Translations under genes and position numbers: made by a program
Shown: positions 30,503 to 39,744 of the stretch, in pieces
How the letters are laid out: every line of letters begins with the position of its first letter
How positions within the stretch are numbered: the stretch's first letter is position 1
Notes under the pieces: generated by a model
What the model saw: only the letters and a program-made list of their open reading frames with translations
The model's database searches: none
What the model was told of the DNA's origin: nothing
Origin: Microbacterium barkeri
GTDB taxonomy: Bacteria; Actinomycetota; Actinomycetes; Actinomycetales; Microbacteriaceae
Assembly (NCBI RefSeq): GCF_027921765.1
Contig: NZ_BSEJ01000014.1
Location: 35,709-99,708, forward strand
Length of the DNA stretch: 64,000 bases
Reading direction: 5' to 3'

Positions 30503-32026
30503 TTGACCGACACCTTCCATCCCGACGTGCAGACCGATCCGACGACGGACCCGGTCGATCGCGTGCTCTCGCACGCGGAGGCGCGCTCGGGCGTCCGCAT
30601 CTTCGGAGCAGCGCAGGCGCTGCAGGATGCGGGAACCGCGGCCGGGTCGACGACCGACGGCGACCAGTGGGACCTCGAGGCGCGCCACGCGCTCCGACGC
30701 GTCGCCGGTCTGTCCACCGAGCTCGAGGACGTCACGGAGGTCGAGTACCGCCAGCTGCGTCTCGAGAACGTCGTCCTCGTGGGCGTCTACGCGCAGGGCT
30801 CGCTCGTCGACGCCGAGAACTCCCTGCGGGAGCTCGCCGCGCTCGCCGAGACGGCGGGCTCGACCGTGCTCGACGGCGTCCTGCAGCGTCGCCCGCATCC
30901 CGACCCCGCGACCTACATCGGGCGCGGCAAGGCGGAGGAGCTCAAGGACATCGTGATGTCCGCCGGCGCCGACACCGTGATCGCCGACGCTGAGCTCGCC
31001 CCGAGCCAGCGGCGCGCGCTCGAGGACGTCATCAAGGTCAAGGTGATCGACCGGACCGCCGTCATCCTCGACATCTTCGCCCAGCATGCGAAGACCCGAG
31101 AGGGCAAGGCCCAGGTCGAGCTCGCCCAGCTCGAGTACCTCCTGCCGCGTCTGCGCGGCTGGGGCGAGTCGATGAGCCGCCAGGCGGGCGGACAGGTCGG
31201 CGCGGGCGGAGCGGGCATGGGCTCGCGCGGACCGGGTGAGACGAAGATCGAGCTCGATCGCCGCCGCATCCGCACCCGCATGGCGCAGCTGCGCAAGCAG
31301 ATCAGGGATTTCGCGCCCGCGCGCGACGCCAAGCGCTCCGAGCGCAAGCGGCACACCGTCCCGTCGGTCGCGATCGCCGGGTACACGAACGCGGGCAAGT
31401 CGTCGCTTCTGAACCGCCTCACGAGCGCGGGGGTGCTCGTCGAGAACGCGCTCTTCGCGACGCTCGACGCGACCGTGCGGCGCACCGAGACATCCGACGG
31501 GCGCGTGTTCACGTTCGCCGACACGGTCGGGTTCGTGCGCAACCTGCCGCATCAGCTCGTCGAGGCGTTCCGCTCGACGCTCGAGGAGGTCGCCGACGCC
31601 GACGTCATCGTGCACGTCGTCGACGCGCACCACCCGGATCCGGCCGGCCAGATCGCGACCGTCCGCGATGTGATGGCGGATGTCGGCGCGCGCGACATCC
31701 GCGAGATCATCGTGTTCAACAAGGCCGATCTCATCGATGAGGACGCGCGCCTCGTGCTGCGCGGTCTCGAGCCCGACGCCGTGTTCGTCTCGTCCCGCAC
31801 GGGCGAGGGCATCGAGGAGCTCCGCGCCGTTGTGGAGGCGGCGCTTCCCGTTCCCGCGGTGGAGGTGCGAGCCCTCGTTCCCTACGACCGCGGCGATCTC
31901 ATCTCGGCCATCCACGAGACCGGCCTCTTCCTCGAGCAGGAGCACGAGTCCGGGGGCACGCGAGTCCATGCGCGCGTGTCGCCGCGTCTCGCCGCAGAGC
32001 TCGAGCGCTTCTCGAGCGCGGGGTGA
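30503..32026 (+). CDS. hflX: GTPase HflX
   Basis: HflX is a ribosome-associated GTPase that splits stalled or stressed ribosomes. The 507-residue protein has the N-terminal HflX domain (DPATYIGRGKAEELK), a Gly-rich linker with GAGMGSRGPGETK, and the G domain with G1 at 293-301 (GYTNAGKSS), TLDAT, DTVGF and NKAD. The start is TTG, with GAAAGG upstream. A -10 box TATCCT is visible near 30425. The stop codon is created at the junction of an 11-bp tandem repeat (32014-32046), so the C-terminus may vary between strains. Confidence 0.95.
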   Translation: MTDTFHPDVQTDPTTDPVDRVLSHAEARSGVRIFGAAQALQDAGTAAGSTTDGDQWDLEARHALRRVAGLSTELEDVTEVEYRQLRLENVVLVGVYAQGSLVDAENSLRELAALAETAGSTVLDGVLQRRPHPDPATYIGRGKAEELKDIVMSAGADTVIADAELAPSQRRALEDVIKVKVIDRTAVILDIFAQHAKTREGKAQVELAQLEYLLPRLRGWGESMSRQAGGQVGAGGAGMGSRGPGETKIELDRRRIRTRMAQLRKQIRDFAPARDAKRSERKRHTVPSVAIAGYTNAGKSSLLNRLTSAGVLVENALFATLDATVRRTETSDGRVFTFADTVGFVRNLPHQLVEAFRSTLEEVADADVIVHVVDAHHPDPAGQIATVRDVMADVGARDIREIIVFNKADLIDEDARLVLRGLEPDAVFVSSRTGEGIEELRAVVEAALPVPAVEVRALVPYDRGDLISAIHETGLFLEQEHESGGTRVHARVSPRLAAELERFSSAG

Positions 32027-32046
32027 GCGCGGGGTGAGCGCGGGGT
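32014..32046 (+). repeat. Three perfect copies of an 11-bp tandem repeat at the hflX stop
   Basis: GAGCGCGGGGT occurs three times in a row without mismatch. The hflX TGA spans the junction of copies one and two. Change in copy number would keep the same stop but alter the gap to the convergent gene. Confidence 0.9.
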
Positions 32047-32055
32047 CCGCCTCGC

Positions 32056-32832
32056 TCAGCCGAGCGCGGCGGACCCCAGCCACACGAGGGCGGTGATCGC
32101 GAGCGCCTGCGCCCAGCTCACCATGCTCCCGACGAGGAAGTACTCCGCCTGCGTGCCGCGCTCGCGGTCACGGGAGATCTCGGGGAAGCGCACGATTCCC
32201 TTGGCCGCGATGAGCGCGGCGACGACCGGGTAGGCGTGCGCGAGCAGGAGGCCGCCGACGACGATCCGCTCGAGCGGTCCGATGAGGCGTCCGCCGCGGA
32301 GCGTGTGCACGTCCTGCAGGTCGGGCGCCGCGGTGTCGCGCTCGCCGCGCTGGCCGAAGAGGCGCCGCCGCCGCGACGGGGCGACGTCGCCGTCCGCGGG
32401 GACGTCCTCCGTGCGCAGCGCGGTGCGGACGACCCGGTTCGCCGACTCGAGCAGGAACAGGGCGCCGCCGGCCGCGAGGAGGACGAGCGACAGGGGAAGG
32501 CCCTCGCCCTGCCCCCACTCGACGCGGATGGCGACCGCGGGCGGCGGGACGACGATCGCCGTCAGGGCGATGCCGGCCAGGAGCACGACCGGGAGGAAGC
32601 CGAGCGGAGAGTCGTCGGCGCGCATGGTCGCGAGCCAGCCGAGCGCGGCGACGACCGGGGCCAGCGCCAGGACGAGCGAAGCGAGCGGATCGGCGCCGAG
32701 CGCCGCGCCGGCGAGCGCGCAGACGACGAGCACGGCAGACACGCCCGCCGTGCGCAGGCGCGCGCCCTGCGCTGCCGCGCGGATGAGGTCGGCGCCGCCG
32801 ATCGCGGCGAGCACGAGCGCTGTGAGTTCCAT
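32056..32832 (-). CDS. Uncharacterised polytopic membrane protein
   Basis: The 258-residue protein has about seven hydrophobic segments (near residues 3-20, 28-45, 48-68, 75-95, 112-130, 190-215 and 235-256). A charged cytoplasmic-looking loop near 140-180 contains SRRRRLFGQRGER. I do not recognise a named family and see no transport or catalytic motif. It begins 4 bases after the S9 peptidase stop, so it is cotranscribed with that gene. It converges on hflX with only a repeat between them. Confidence 0.75.
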   Translation of the reverse strand: MELTALVLAAIGGADLIRAAAQGARLRTAGVSAVLVVCALAGAALGADPLASLVLALAPVVAALGWLATMRADDSPLGFLPVVLLAGIALTAIVVPPPAVAIRVEWGQGEGLPLSLVLLAAGGALFLLESANRVVRTALRTEDVPADGDVAPSRRRRLFGQRGERDTAAPDLQDVHTLRGGRLIGPLERIVVGGLLLAHAYPVVAALIAAKGIVRFPEISRDRERGTQAEYFLVGSMVSWAQALAITALVWLGSAALG

Positions 32833-32836
32833 CGCG

Positions 32837-34819
32837 TCAGACCGTACCCCGCGGGTCGGACAGGCCCTCGATCTCGAGGGGCGGCACGACGGGCGTCTCG
32901 AACCCGAGGACGGCGCCGAGGAACGCGACCTCGGCCTCGAACGAGCGGATGATCGCCTCGCGCCCGCGGAACCCGTGCGCCTCGCCCTCGAACAGCAGGT
33001 AGGCGTGCGGGACCCCGTTCGCCGCGAGCGCGTCGCCCAGCGCCTCGGACTGCGAGGGCGGCACGACCGGGTCGTCCGCGCCCTGGAGGATGAGGAGGGG
33101 CGTGCGGAGCGCTTCGGGGCGAGACAGCGGCGATCGCCTCGCGTACAGCTCCTCCGCCTCGGGGAGCGGGCCGACGAGGCCGTCGATGTAGCGCGCCTCG
33201 AAATCGTGCGTCTCGGCGACGAGCATCCGCAGGTCGGCGACGCCGTAGCGGCTGATCCCGGCCGAGAACACGTCGGTGTCGGCGATCGCGCACAGCACGG
33301 TCCATCCGCCCGCGGATCCTCCGCGCACCGCGAGGCGCGCGGGGTCGGCGATGCCGGCTTCGGCGATGCCGCGCGCGGCGGCCGCGACGTCCTCGACGTC
33401 GACCACGCCCCATCCGCCCTTCAGGCGCTCGCGGTACGCGCGCCCGTAGCCGGTCGATCCGCCGTAGTTGACATCGAGCACGCCGATGCCCCGGCTCGTG
33501 AAGTACGCGACCGCGAGGGAGAGGTCGCCCGAGACGTGCGCGGTCGGGCCGCCGTGCACGAGCACGAGATACGGCGGCAGGTCGCCCTCGGGGCCCGTCG
33601 TGAGCGGGTTCGTCGGCGGATACGCGAAGGAGTGCACATCCCCGCGCGGCCCGGGGAACGACAGCGGCAGCGCCTCGGGCATCCACGCCGGGTCGAGGTC
33701 GGTCTCCCCGCCGCGCACCGGCGCGAAGGTCCGCGCGTCGACGTCGAGGAGCCAGATGCCGCCCGGCGTCCGCGGACCGGCGCCCGACAGCAGCAGGCGT
33801 GCGCCGGCGACGTCCTTGACGAGCATCTGCCCGAGCGGCGTCTCGAGCTCCGTCACCGCCCGCGTTCCGGGATCGACGAGCACGAGCCGGTCGCGTCCGT
33901 TCGTCTGCACCGCGGCGATCCGACCGTCCTCGAGCCGCGCGTACCAGCGGGTGCCGAGATTCCAGAGCGGCCCGCCCGTGTCGGCGTCGGCAGGCAGGAG
34001 CGGCTCCACGACGGCGCCTCCGGCCGCGTCGAGCCGGGCGCGGCGGAGGTTCCATCGGGCAGGGCCGCCGGGCGCGGCAGGAGGGTCCGCGACGAAGAGG
34101 AGCTCATCGTCCGCCGCCCATTCGGGCTGCAGCGCCGACACATCCTGCCCGTCCGCGACGCCGCGCCCGCCGGCGAGTGTTGTCCAGCGGCGCACGCGCC
34201 CATCCGATTCGATGCGCCCGACGCGCAGCTCCGCGGCATCCCACGGCATGTCCGGATGGTCCCACGCGATCCACGCGAGCCGGCCAGCGCGCGGTGCGGG
34301 GTAGGCGACGAAGTCGCTCCCTGCGACGACGCTCACGATCGCGGACGCGTCCTCCGCCGCGCTGCCGTCGAGCGGGATGACGACGATGTCGCGACGGGGA
34401 GCCCCCGTGGCGCCCTGAGTCTCGCGGACCGCCCACAGTCGGCCCTCCGCGAGGACGAGGTCGCCGAACGCCATGCCGGTGCCCGCGGGCGTGAGCGGGA
34501 TGGGCTCCGCATCGGCCGTGCGCAGGTACACGCGCTGATCCGACTGCTCGACGAAGAGGAGTGCGCCGTCGTCGGCCGCGGTCCACGCGCCGCCTCCGTA
34601 CTCGTGGACGCGAGACCGCGCGCTCCAGGGCGCGGGAAGAACGCTCGCGCCGTCGCTCGCCCGCAGCACCGCTGTGCGCCCCCGCTCGGCCGCGACGCCC
34701 TCGGCCCACCAGACGTCGCCGCCTACGAACCGCGCGTCGCCGAGGCGCGGGGAGTTCCCCGCGATGTCGGACGCCGCGATGGGCGACGGCCACGAGCCGA
34801 ACGGGAGCGTCTGCGTCAT
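32837..34819 (-). CDS. S9 family prolyl oligopeptidase-like peptidase
   Basis: The 660-residue protein has an N-terminal beta-propeller of about 370 residues (repeats such as VHEYGGGAWTAADDGALLFV) and a C-terminal alpha/beta-hydrolase domain. The catalytic Ser is in RGGSAGGWTVL, the Asp in GADDPVVPPSQ, and the His in GEAHGFRG. No signal peptide is present, so it should cleave short peptides in the cytoplasm. The ATG at 34819 is preceded by GGAGGAC; a TACCGT box (34827-34832, reverse strand) lies 7 bases before it, so it may be leaderless. The membrane-protein gene follows in the same operon. Confidence 0.93.
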   Translation of the reverse strand: MTQTLPFGSWPSPIAASDIAGNSPRLGDARFVGGDVWWAEGVAAERGRTAVLRASDGASVLPAPWSARSRVHEYGGGAWTAADDGALLFVEQSDQRVYLRTADAEPIPLTPAGTGMAFGDLVLAEGRLWAVRETQGATGAPRRDIVVIPLDGSAAEDASAIVSVVAGSDFVAYPAPRAGRLAWIAWDHPDMPWDAAELRVGRIESDGRVRRWTTLAGGRGVADGQDVSALQPEWAADDELLFVADPPAAPGGPARWNLRRARLDAAGGAVVEPLLPADADTGGPLWNLGTRWYARLEDGRIAAVQTNGRDRLVLVDPGTRAVTELETPLGQMLVKDVAGARLLLSGAGPRTPGGIWLLDVDARTFAPVRGGETDLDPAWMPEALPLSFPGPRGDVHSFAYPPTNPLTTGPEGDLPPYLVLVHGGPTAHVSGDLSLAVAYFTSRGIGVLDVNYGGSTGYGRAYRERLKGGWGVVDVEDVAAAARGIAEAGIADPARLAVRGGSAGGWTVLCAIADTDVFSAGISRYGVADLRMLVAETHDFEARYIDGLVGPLPEAEELYARRSPLSRPEALRTPLLILQGADDPVVPPSQSEALGDALAANGVPHAYLLFEGEAHGFRGREAIIRSFEAEVAFLGAVLGFETPVVPPLEIEGLSDPRGTV

Positions 34820-34964
34820 GTCCTCCACGGTAACCGGCGACGTTCCGACACGGAGCGTCACAGATGCTCCCGCGCCCGCGCGCGGGCGACTACGGTCGGG
34901 AGAGGAGAGGCCGGATGCGGCGGCAGGGGATCGCCGCGGCGACCGGAGAGCACGGAGGAGGGAC

Positions 34965-35903
34965 ATGGCGACGTCGGCCACGCCGTTCTCGTTCGAGCTG
35001 TACCCGCCGCGCACGCCCGCGCGCACCGCGGCTCTCGAGGAGACCATCCGCCGCCTGGCCGCCGCGGGACCGGACTTCCTCTCCGTCACGTACGGCGCGG
35101 GCGGCTCCACGGGCGGTGCGTCGCTGCGCGTGCTGCGGTGGATCCGCGAGAACACGGACGTCGAGCCGCTCGCTCACCTCACGTGCGTCGGCAACGACTA
35201 CGCGACGGCGAGCGCCCTCATCCGCGAGTTCCTCGACGCGGGCATCCTCAGCTTCCTCGCCATCCGCGGCGACCCGCCCGCCGGGAAGGACGAGGACGAC
35301 GCGTTCCTGGGCGACCTGCGGACCTCGGCCGAGCTGGTCCAGCTCATCCACCGCGTGCAGGCCGAGCGCGCTCCCTACGGCGAGACGACGATCCCGGGCG
35401 TTCCCGAGGCGGTGCGGGTGGACCGCGCCCCGCGTGCGCGCACGCTCGTCGCGGCCTTCCCCAACGGGCATCCGCGCTCGCGGCATCCGCTCGAGCACCT
35501 CGATGCGCTCCTCGCGAAGCAGGCGGCCGGCGCCGAGGCGGCGATCACCCAGCTCTTCTTCCATGCCGACGACTACCTGCGCTTCGTCGATCGCGCCCGG
35601 GCCGCGGGCGTGACCATCCCGATCCTCCCCGGCATCATGCCCGTGACCTCTCCCGCCAAGCTCGCGCGCATGCTCGAGCTGACGGGCGAGCCCCTGCCGT
35701 CGGAGCTGTCGATCGCGCTCGAGGTCGAGCCGACCCCCGAGGGCCGCAGGGAGATCGGCATCGCCTACGCGGCGGACCTCGCGCGCGCGGTGCTCGCCGG
35801 CGGGGCCCCGGGCATCCACCTCTACGCCTTCAACGAGCACGAGACCGTGCTCGCGGTGCTGCGCGAAGCCGGGGTCGCGCTGCGCGAGACCGCGGCTTCC
35901 TGA
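34965..35903 (+). CDS. metF: Methylenetetrahydrofolate reductase
   Basis: MetF reduces methylenetetrahydrofolate to methyltetrahydrofolate for methionine synthesis, drawing on the same pool as ThyA. The 312-residue TIM-barrel flavoprotein has FSFELYPPRT at the N-terminus with the conserved Glu, HLTCVGND, FLAIRGDPP, and the ITQLFFHADDYLRF block. GGAGGAGGGAC precedes the ATG at 34965; a longer frame begins inside the divergent promoter region. No SAM or B12 riboswitch is evident in the 145-base divergent gap with the peptidase gene. Confidence 0.94.
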   Translation: MATSATPFSFELYPPRTPARTAALEETIRRLAAAGPDFLSVTYGAGGSTGGASLRVLRWIRENTDVEPLAHLTCVGNDYATASALIREFLDAGILSFLAIRGDPPAGKDEDDAFLGDLRTSAELVQLIHRVQAERAPYGETTIPGVPEAVRVDRAPRARTLVAAFPNGHPRSRHPLEHLDALLAKQAAGAEAAITQLFFHADDYLRFVDRARAAGVTIPILPGIMPVTSPAKLARMLELTGEPLPSELSIALEVEPTPEGRREIGIAYAADLARAVLAGGAPGIHLYAFNEHETVLAVLREAGVALRETAAS

Positions 35904-35920
35904 CCGCCGGTTCGCTCCCG

Positions 35921-35968
35921 GCACACGAGGAGGGCGGGAGCCGACCGGCTCCCGCCCTCCTCGTGTGC
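35921..35968. terminator. Bidirectional terminator between metF and lexA
   Basis: A perfect 22-bp stem (35921-35942 with 35947-35968) encloses a GACC loop between two convergent genes, 18 bases after metF and 5 bases from the lexA stop. It is the longest perfect hairpin I saw in the window. Confidence 0.92.
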
Positions 35969-35972
35969 GCCG

Positions 35973-36656
35973 TCAGACCGCGCGCAGGATGGCGACGACC
36001 TTGCCGAGGACCACAGCGTCGTCGGCGAGGATCGGCTCGAACGCCGAGTTGCGCGGGAGGAGCCAGGTGTGGCCGTCGCGCTGACGGAACGTCTTGACGG
36101 TCGCCTCGCCGTCGACCATGGCCGCGACGATGTCTCCGTTCTCCGCCGTGCCCTGCGACCGGATGACGACCCAGTCGCCGTCGCAGATCGCCGCGTCGAT
36201 CATCGACTCGCCGCTGACCTTGAGCATGAAGAGCTCGCCCTTGCCGACGAGCTGTCGGGGGAGGGGGAAGATCTCCTCGACCTGCTGCTCGGCAGTGATC
36301 GGGACGCCGGCGGCGATGCGGCCGACCAGCGGCACGAGAGCGGCGTCGCCGACCGCGGGGCCCGAGTCGGCCGGGTTCTCGGCCGCCGAGCCCGGGAGAT
36401 CGATGAGCACCTCCATCGCGCGGGTCTTCCCGGGGTCGCGACGCAGGTAGCCGCTCAGCTCGAGCTGCCCGAGCTGATGCGTCACGCTCGAGAGCGACTT
36501 CAGTCCGACCGCGTCGCCGATCTCGCGCATGCTCGGCGGGTAGCCGTTGTGCTGGATGGAGCGCTGGATGACCTCGAGGATGGCCAGCTGCTTGTCGCTC
36601 AGGTTCTTGCGCCGCCGCGTGCGCGGCTTCTCCTCGCGCGTGCCCGCATCCGTCAT
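35973..36656 (-). CDS. lexA: SOS repressor LexA
   Basis: LexA represses DNA-damage genes and cleaves itself when RecA is activated. The 227-residue protein has a winged helix near residues 19-82 ([22 protein letters not shown]), the cleavage site Ala116-Gly117 in [10 protein letters not shown], and the Ser151/Lys188 catalytic dyad (VSGESM, EATVKTF). AAGGAGCACGAC lies before the ATG. Its own upstream region contains degenerate half-sites but no good full box; the clear box at 36822-36837 overlaps the divergent promoter and might also influence lexA. Confidence 0.97.
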   Translation of the reverse strand: MTDAGTREEKPRTRRRKNLSDKQLAILEVIQRSIQHNGYPPSMREIGDAVGLKSLSSVTHQLGQLELSGYLRRDPGKTRAMEVLIDLPGSAAENPADSGPAVGDAALVPLVGRIAAGVPITAEQQVEEIFPLPRQLVGKGELFMLKVSGESMIDAAICDGDWVVIRSQGTAENGDIVAAMVDGEATVKTFRQRDGHTWLLPRNSAFEPILADDAVVLGKVVAILRAV

Positions 36657-36804
36657 GTCGTGCTCCTTCGCTGCCCCGCTCGAATGTCGGAGGTGCGTGA
36701 TGTGGTGGTCCCGTCAGGACGACGCTAGCGGATCTCGACGGGATTCCGGGAGATTTGTTCGAGCGTGTCTCGCAGAAGTCGCGAAACCCGTTCGAAGAGA
36801 GTTC

Positions 36805-36834
36805 TTGACACCGCGACCACATCGAAGATAGGTT
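36805..36834 (+). promoter_or_regulatory. Promoter of the LysM gene
   Basis: A perfect -35 box TTGACA at 36805-36810 and TAGGTT at 36829-36834 are 18 bases apart, a strong vegetative promoter by the standards of this window. The LexA box overlaps the -10 element, so LexA binding should block it. Confidence 0.8.
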
Positions 36835-36837
36835 CGG
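36822..36837. promoter_or_regulatory. LexA (SOS) box on the LysM gene promoter
   Basis: TCGAAGATAGGTTCGG differs from TCGAACNNNNGTTCGA at two positions and from the recA box only in the spacer and last base. It covers the -10 box at 36829-36834. Six bases upstream of the box core, CATCGAAG is shared with recA. Confidence 0.78.
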
Positions 36838-36907
36838 AACATCACTTCGGGTCCGTCTCTCCCGGCCGAGCAGACGGAATCGAAGTGATCTACAGGAAGG
36901 AACCGCC

Positions 36908-37261
36908 ATGCGCACGACCAGCTCCGCTCCGGCACGCTCGACCCGCCTCCGCCTCACGGTGCGCGGCCGCCGGGTCCTCGCCGCGCTCGCCGCGGCTCCG
37001 CTCGTCGCGGCGATCGGATTCGGGGTGCTCAGCGGCGGCGCGGCCCTCGCCTCGCGCGAGGACAGTGCGCCTGCCGGCACCTTCGACACCGTCACGGTCA
37101 TGGCGGGCGACACCCTGTGGGACATCGCGCAGGCGGTCGCCCCCGAGGCGGACCCGCGCGACGTCGTCGACGAGATCCTGCACCTCAACCAGCTCCCCGG
37201 GAGCGACATCGCCGCGGGGCAGGAGATCGCCATCCCCGCCGCCTACTCGACGGGCGAGTGA
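36908..37261 (+). CDS. LysM-domain protein, probable SOS cell-division inhibitor (DivS/Rv2719c/YneA-like)
   Basis: The 117-residue protein has a basic N-terminal tail, one membrane helix at about residues 25-48, and an extracellular LysM domain near 60-111 (TVTVMAGDTLWDIAQ to GQEIAIP) that binds peptidoglycan. Size, topology, divergence from lexA and an SOS box on its promoter match the lexA-linked division inhibitors DivS of Corynebacterium, Rv2719c of Mycobacterium and YneA of Bacillus. It should delay septation after DNA damage. The role is inferred from context and domain. GGAAGGAACCGCC precedes the ATG. No hydrolase domain is seen. Confidence 0.85.
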   Translation: MRTTSSAPARSTRLRLTVRGRRVLAALAAAPLVAAIGFGVLSGGAALASREDSAPAGTFDTVTVMAGDTLWDIAQAVAPEADPRDVVDEILHLNQLPGSDIAAGQEIAIPAAYSTGE

Positions 37262-37288
37262 GTCCGTCGCGCGCTCTAGCATGGACGG

Positions 37289-38368
37289 GTGACCGTCTCT
37301 CTCGATGACCTCCCCCTGCGCGACGACCTCCGCGGACAGCAGCCCTACGGCGCTCCGCAGGCGCCGCTGCCCGTCGCGCTGAACGTCAACGAGAACACGC
37401 ACCCGATCCCCGACGAGGTCGCCGACGACATCGCGGACTCGGTCGCCCTCGCGCTGCGGGATGTGAACCGCTACCCGGATCGCGAGTTCACGGCGCTCCG
37501 CGAGGGGTTCGCGGAGTACCTCGGGCACGGGCTCGAGCCCGAGCAGATCTGGGCCGCGAACGGCTCGAACGAAGTGCTGCAGCACCTGCTCCAGGCGTTC
37601 GCCGGCCCGGGGCGGACGGCGTTCGGATTCGCCCCCACCTACTCGATGTACACGCTGCTGACGCGCGGCGTCGGCGCGACGTTCGTCTCGGGGGAGCGGG
37701 GGGCGAACTTCTCCCTCACGCCCGAGAGCGCGGCCGCGCAGGTCGCGGAGGCCCGGCCCGACGTCGTGTTCCTGTGCGCACCGAACAACCCGACAGGGAC
37801 GCCGCTCGAGAACGACGTCGTGGAGGCCGTCTACGACGCGACCGACGGAATCGTCATCGTCGACGAGGCGTACCGCGAGTTCGCGCCCCGCGACGTGCCG
37901 TCGGCGCTCCAGCTGCTGCCCGGGCGGCCCCGGCTCGTCGTCTCGCGCACCATGAGCAAGGCGTTCGCCTTCGCGGGCGCGCGCGTCGGCTACCTCGCCG
38001 CGGACCCCGCGGTCGTCGACGCCCTCCGCCTCGTCCGCCTCCCGTACCACCTCAGCGCGCTCACCCAGGCGGCGGCCTCCGCGGCCCTGCGTCACGCCGA
38101 CACGATGCTCGCGATGGTCGACGAGATCGTCGAGCAGCGCGACCGGATCTCGGCCACGCTCGAGGCGCTCGGCTACACCGTGTACCCGACGTGGTCGAAC
38201 TTCGTCCTGTTCGGCGGCGTGGAGGATCCGCACGCGACCTGGCAGGCGCTCTACGACCGCGGCGTGCTCATCCGCGACATCGGGATCCCCGGACACCTCC
38301 GGGTGACCGCGGGGACCGAGGACGAGACGAGCGCCTTCCTCGGCGCGCTCGCCGAGATCGGCCGCTGA
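37289..38368 (+). CDS. hisC: Histidinol-phosphate aminotransferase
   Basis: HisC makes L-histidinol phosphate from imidazole acetol phosphate using glutamate and PLP. The 359-residue fold-type I aminotransferase has N-terminal LNVNENTHP, WAANGSNEVL, FLCAPNNPTGTP, IVDEAYREF and the PLP Lys224 in SRTMSKAFAF. The start is GTG, with TAGCAT at 37277-37282 exactly 6 bases before it (leaderless). hisB follows 43 bases later with its own box, so the his genes have several entry points. Confidence 0.95.
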   Translation: MTVSLDDLPLRDDLRGQQPYGAPQAPLPVALNVNENTHPIPDEVADDIADSVALALRDVNRYPDREFTALREGFAEYLGHGLEPEQIWAANGSNEVLQHLLQAFAGPGRTAFGFAPTYSMYTLLTRGVGATFVSGERGANFSLTPESAAAQVAEARPDVVFLCAPNNPTGTPLENDVVEAVYDATDGIVIVDEAYREFAPRDVPSALQLLPGRPRLVVSRTMSKAFAFAGARVGYLAADPAVVDALRLVRLPYHLSALTQAAASAALRHADTMLAMVDEIVEQRDRISATLEALGYTVYPTWSNFVLFGGVEDPHATWQALYDRGVLIRDIGIPGHLRVTAGTEDETSAFLGALAEIGR

Positions 38369-38411
38369 GCGCGCGAGGAGCCCGGTCGGGTCGCGCCGGT
38401 AGAATCGGAGC

Positions 38412-39011
38412 ATGACCCGTACCGCGCGCCGCACCCGTTCCACGAGCGAGTCGAGCATCGAGCTCGAGCTCGACCTCGACGGAACGGGCAGGAGCAGCAT
38501 CGACACGAGCGTGCCGTTCTTCGACCACATGCTCACGGCGTTCGCGAAGCACTCGCTCACCGATCTGACCGTGAAGGCGACCGGCGACACCCACATCGAC
38601 GCGCACCACACGGTCGAGGACACGGCGATCGTGCTCGGGCAGGCCATCCGCGAGGCGCTGGGCGACAAGGCGGGGATCTCGCGCTACGGCGACGCCCTCG
38701 TCCCGCTCGACGAGGCGCTGGCACAGGCCGTCGTCGACATCTCGGGGCGTCCCTACCTCGTGCACACGGGGGAGCCGGCGGGCTTCGAGCAGCACCTCAT
38801 CGGCGGCCACTTCACGGGCTCGCTCGTGCGCCACACGTTCGAGGCCCTCGCGTTCAACGCGGGCCTGACCGTGCACGTCCGCGTGCTGAACGGCCGCGAC
38901 CCGCACCACATCGCCGAAGCCGAGTACAAGGCCTTCGCGCGCGCGTTCCGTCAGGCCAAGGCCCTCGATCCGCTCGTCGAGGGCATCCCCTCGACCAAGG
39001 GCGCGCTGTGA
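38412..39011 (+). CDS. hisB: Imidazoleglycerol-phosphate dehydratase
   Basis: HisB dehydrates imidazole glycerol phosphate, a Mn-dependent histidine step. The 199-residue single-domain enzyme has the duplicated His-rich metal motifs ([23 protein letters not shown], and [13 protein letters not shown]). It lacks the phosphatase domain of enterobacterial HisB. A TAGAAT box at 38400-38405 lies 6 bases before the ATG. Its stop overlaps the hisH start. Confidence 0.97.
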   Translation: MTRTARRTRSTSESSIELELDLDGTGRSSIDTSVPFFDHMLTAFAKHSLTDLTVKATGDTHIDAHHTVEDTAIVLGQAIREALGDKAGISRYGDALVPLDEALAQAVVDISGRPYLVHTGEPAGFEQHLIGGHFTGSLVRHTFEALAFNAGLTVHVRVLNGRDPHHIAEAEYKAFARAFRQAKALDPLVEGIPSTKGAL

Positions 39012-39658
39012 GCGGCGAGCGACCGACCGTCGCGGTGCTCGACTACGGCTCGGGCAACGTCCACTCCGCCGTCAAGGCGCTCGAGGCCGCGGGCGCCGAC
39101 GTCGAGCTGACGCGCGACCGCGAGGCGGTGCTCGCGGCCGACGGGCTGCTCGTGCCCGGCGTCGGCGCGTTCCAGGCGGTCATGGAGCAGCTGAACGCGA
39201 TCCGCGGCGGCGAGCTCATCGAGCGCCGCCTCGCGGGAGGGCGCCCCGTCCTCGGGATCTGCGTCGGCATGCAGGTGCTCTTCGCCCGCGGCATCGAGCG
39301 CGGGGTCGAGACGGAGGGCCTCGCGGAGTGGCCGGGGACCGTGACCGAGCTCGACGCCCCGGTCGTGCCGCACATGGGCTGGAACACCGTCGAGGCGGGG
39401 GAGCGCTCGCGCCTCTTCCAGGGGCTCGAGTCCGAGCGGTTCTACTTCGTGCACTCCTACGCCGCGCAGCAGTGGGAGCTCGAGGTCGATCCGCCGTTCC
39501 CGCAGCCCGTCCTGACGTGGGCGACGCATGGCGGCCGGTTCCTCGCCGCGGTCGAGAACGGACCGCTCAGCGCGACGCAGTTCCACCCCGAGAAGTCGGG
39601 CGAGGCGGGCATCCGCCTGCTCCGCAACTGGGTCGACGGGCTGCGCCGCGAAGGCTGA
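39008..39658 (+). CDS. hisH: Imidazole glycerol phosphate synthase, glutaminase subunit
   Basis: HisH releases ammonia from glutamine for the HisF cyclase. The 216-residue class I amidotransferase has the nucleophile Cys85 in LGICVGMQ and the His193/Glu195 pair in QFHPEKSG, plus GVGAFQAVM. It begins at GTG inside the hisB stop. hisF is not in the window and must be located elsewhere or lost from this cluster. Confidence 0.96.
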   Translation: MSGERPTVAVLDYGSGNVHSAVKALEAAGADVELTRDREAVLAADGLLVPGVGAFQAVMEQLNAIRGGELIERRLAGGRPVLGICVGMQVLFARGIERGVETEGLAEWPGTVTELDAPVVPHMGWNTVEAGERSRLFQGLESERFYFVHSYAAQQWELEVDPPFPQPVLTWATHGGRFLAAVENGPLSATQFHPEKSGEAGIRLLRNWVDGLRREG

Positions 39659-39693
39659 GCCGCGTCGACTTGGAGTCGGGGGCGGCACGGGTC

Positions 39694-39699
39694 TAGTCT
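39694..39699 (+). promoter_or_regulatory. Probable internal promoter for hisA
   Basis: TAGTCT at 39694-39699 sits about 45 bases before hisA in the only sizeable gap of the his cluster. A small hairpin (GCAGG/CCTGC near 39716-39731) lies between the box and the start. Confidence 0.45.
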
Positions 39700-39744
39700 C
39701 TTGACTCGTGCGTCGGCAGGAGATGCCTGCGAGCACGAGGTGAC

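Noticed and set aside
34820..34964. Methionine-type riboswitch upstream of metF
   Set aside because: The divergent gap is only 145 bases, and I could not find conserved SAM or cobalamin riboswitch cores.
36783..36796. Possible LexA box for lexA itself (CGAAACCCGTTCGA)
   Set aside because: Spacing between half-sites is three instead of four and the left arm is poor, so it counts only as a half-site.
37262..37288. His leader peptide upstream of hisC
   Set aside because: Only 27 bases separate the genes and the hisC mRNA looks leaderless, leaving no room for an attenuator.
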